From positions 1 through 7,596 of the forward strand of contig JBDKTK010000045.1 in NCBI GenBank assembly GCA_039680225.1: DNA of 7,596 nt, in the 5' to 3' direction. Positions 7,279-7,596 of this stretch are shown one piece after another. The position numbers and the translations under genes were made by a program. Numbering within the stretch: position 1 is the first letter of the stretch; the number at the start of each line of letters is the position of its first letter. This DNA comes from JBDKTK01 sp039680225. Lineage in GTDB: Bacteria; Desulfobacterota; Syntrophia; Syntrophales; UBA4778. The notes below the pieces were generated by a model, which saw only the letters and a program-made list of their open reading frames with translations, searched no databases and was not told where the DNA came from.

Positions 7279-7389
7279 TCTCAACTCCTGTTTTGGTAGG
7301 AAGCAAATACAAAAATATCTTATTTCGCACACAAGTATTAAATAAAGCAACGGTATGCAACACTTTAATGCTATTCTCTATGTAAGTAT
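7279..7389. other. AT-rich region upstream of the activator gene
   Basis: This holds the untranslated leader and presumably the promoter of the activator gene. No convincing -35/-10 pair was found. On the minus strand, TAAGAT (7318-7323) is a possible -10 without a good -35. An imperfect inverted repeat, ATTAAATAAAG (7337-7347) with CTTTAAT (7363-7369), lies here and could be a regulator site, but the arms differ in length. Confidence 0.4.
7285..7289 (-). promoter_or_regulatory. Ribosome binding site that fixes the start of the sigma-54 activator
   Basis: On the minus strand AGGAG is followed by TTGAGA and the ATG at 7278-7276, a near-ideal spacing of six bases. This favours the 517-residue protein over the 541-residue frame that begins at 7350. 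Confidence 0.8.
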
Positions 7390-7596
7390 CTGAATTTAAA
7401 GAAGAATAATTTTTGGCATGCTTTGAGCTTAAGTGTAGCAGGTTTTATCAAAGCTAATTAATTTCCGGACCGATGTTTGGAAATTACGGCGCCAGTCAAG
7501 GTACAAACATGATGGTAGTAAACGGGTATGCTGGATTAACTCTATGGTCTGTTTCAGATGTAAATATATCGGCAGGGAGTTATCAGTTCTCGGTTG
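7390..7596 (+). pseudogene. Probable broken gene for an exported beta-sandwich (PEP-CTERM-like) protein, 3' end outside window
   Basis: Two frames together look like one exported protein. Frame A starts at CTG 7390 and reads LNLKKNNFWHALSLSVAGFI then KAN before TAA at 7459-7461. It resembles a signal peptide: lysines, a hydrophobic core and an I-K-A cleavage-like site. Frame B is open from 7458 to the window end and reads LISGPMFGNYGASQGTNMMV then VNGYAGLTLWSVSDVNISAG and SYQFSV. I recall the pattern N-M-M-V-V-N-G, then V/L-W-S, then a turn before Y-x-F-S, from exported carbohydrate-binding-like domains, including PEP-CTERM proteins. Joining the frames needs one extra base near 7456-7462 (GCTAATTAATT), and the first codon is CTG without a good ribosome site. 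The stretch between signal and motif is also shorter than I would expect. Alternatives are a sequencing error, or a frame-B gene starting at ATG 7473 or 7509 that lacks a signal peptide. Confidence 0.4.
7414..7429 (+). promoter_or_regulatory. Candidate sigma-54 (-24/-12) promoter facing the partial exported-protein gene
   Basis: TGGCATGCTTTGAGCT fits the sigma-54 consensus TGGCAYRN4TTGCW at the GG and GC core with exact spacing. It departs only at the two T positions before GC, which are GA here. Transcription would start near 7440 and run away from the activator gene. The neighbouring activator belongs to the class that works on such promoters, which raises the prior. However, the site overlaps the signal-peptide-like frame, so both readings cannot be fully functional. 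Confidence 0.3.

Noticed and set aside
7279..7350. N-terminal extension of the activator to an ATG at 7350
   Set aside because: A strong AGGAG site at 7285-7289 points to the ATG at 7278. The extra 24 residues are not GAF-like and come from AT-rich leader sequence.
7350..7370. Possible sigma-54 promoter on the minus strand (TTGCATACCGTTGCT)
   Set aside because: The spacing between the two blocks is one base short and the GG of the -24 element is TG, so it should not work.
7430..7596. Open minus-strand frame across the window end
   Set aside because: It is open for about 50 codons, but its sequence (QPRTDNSLPIYLHL...) has no family-like pattern, whereas the plus-strand frame has the NMMVVNG pattern.

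Overview
The window reads as chromosomal DNA of a Gram-negative (two-membrane) bacterium. It holds most of an RND tripartite efflux operon, a convergent sigma-54-dependent activator gene, and the start of what looks like a damaged gene for an exported protein. Overall gene style (an RND pump with a TolC-type channel, a GAF/AAA+/Fis enhancer-binding protein, a PEP-CTERM-like exported fragment) would suit a deltaproteobacterial or Desulfobacterota lineage. The taxon is an inference from style only.

Layout. Bases 2-763 (+) are the C-terminal part of a TolC-family outer membrane channel whose start lies outside the window. Bases 825-1940 (+) encode the periplasmic adaptor and 1937-4999 (+) the inner-membrane RND transporter; these two overlap by four bases (ATGA), so translation is probably coupled. 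The three make one envelope-spanning, proton-driven export machine. The cargo cannot be read from the sequence.

Bases 5000-5724 are a convergent, AT-rich stretch with no intact gene. It contains a short reading frame resembling the first 30 residues of a response-regulator receiver domain, and two strong inverted repeats (5253-5287 and 5389-5466). The second encloses a segment that, on the minus strand, resembles the 3' half of some CRISPR repeats, in single copy only. Neither hairpin has a clear T tract, although both lie where transcription from the two sides must end.

Bases 5725-7278 (-) encode a complete 517-residue sigma-54 activator with GAF, AAA+ and Fis-type HTH domains. Its start is set by a good ribosome binding site, 24 codons inside the longest open frame. 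Bases 7279-7596 are AT-rich and end in a plus-strand fragment resembling an exported beta-sandwich protein of the kind often found with PEP-CTERM sorting. A signal-peptide-like stretch and the mature-like stretch lie in different frames, so the gene is probably broken. A candidate sigma-54 promoter (7414-7429, +) overlaps this region and faces away from the activator gene. Nothing links the activator to the pump except proximity.
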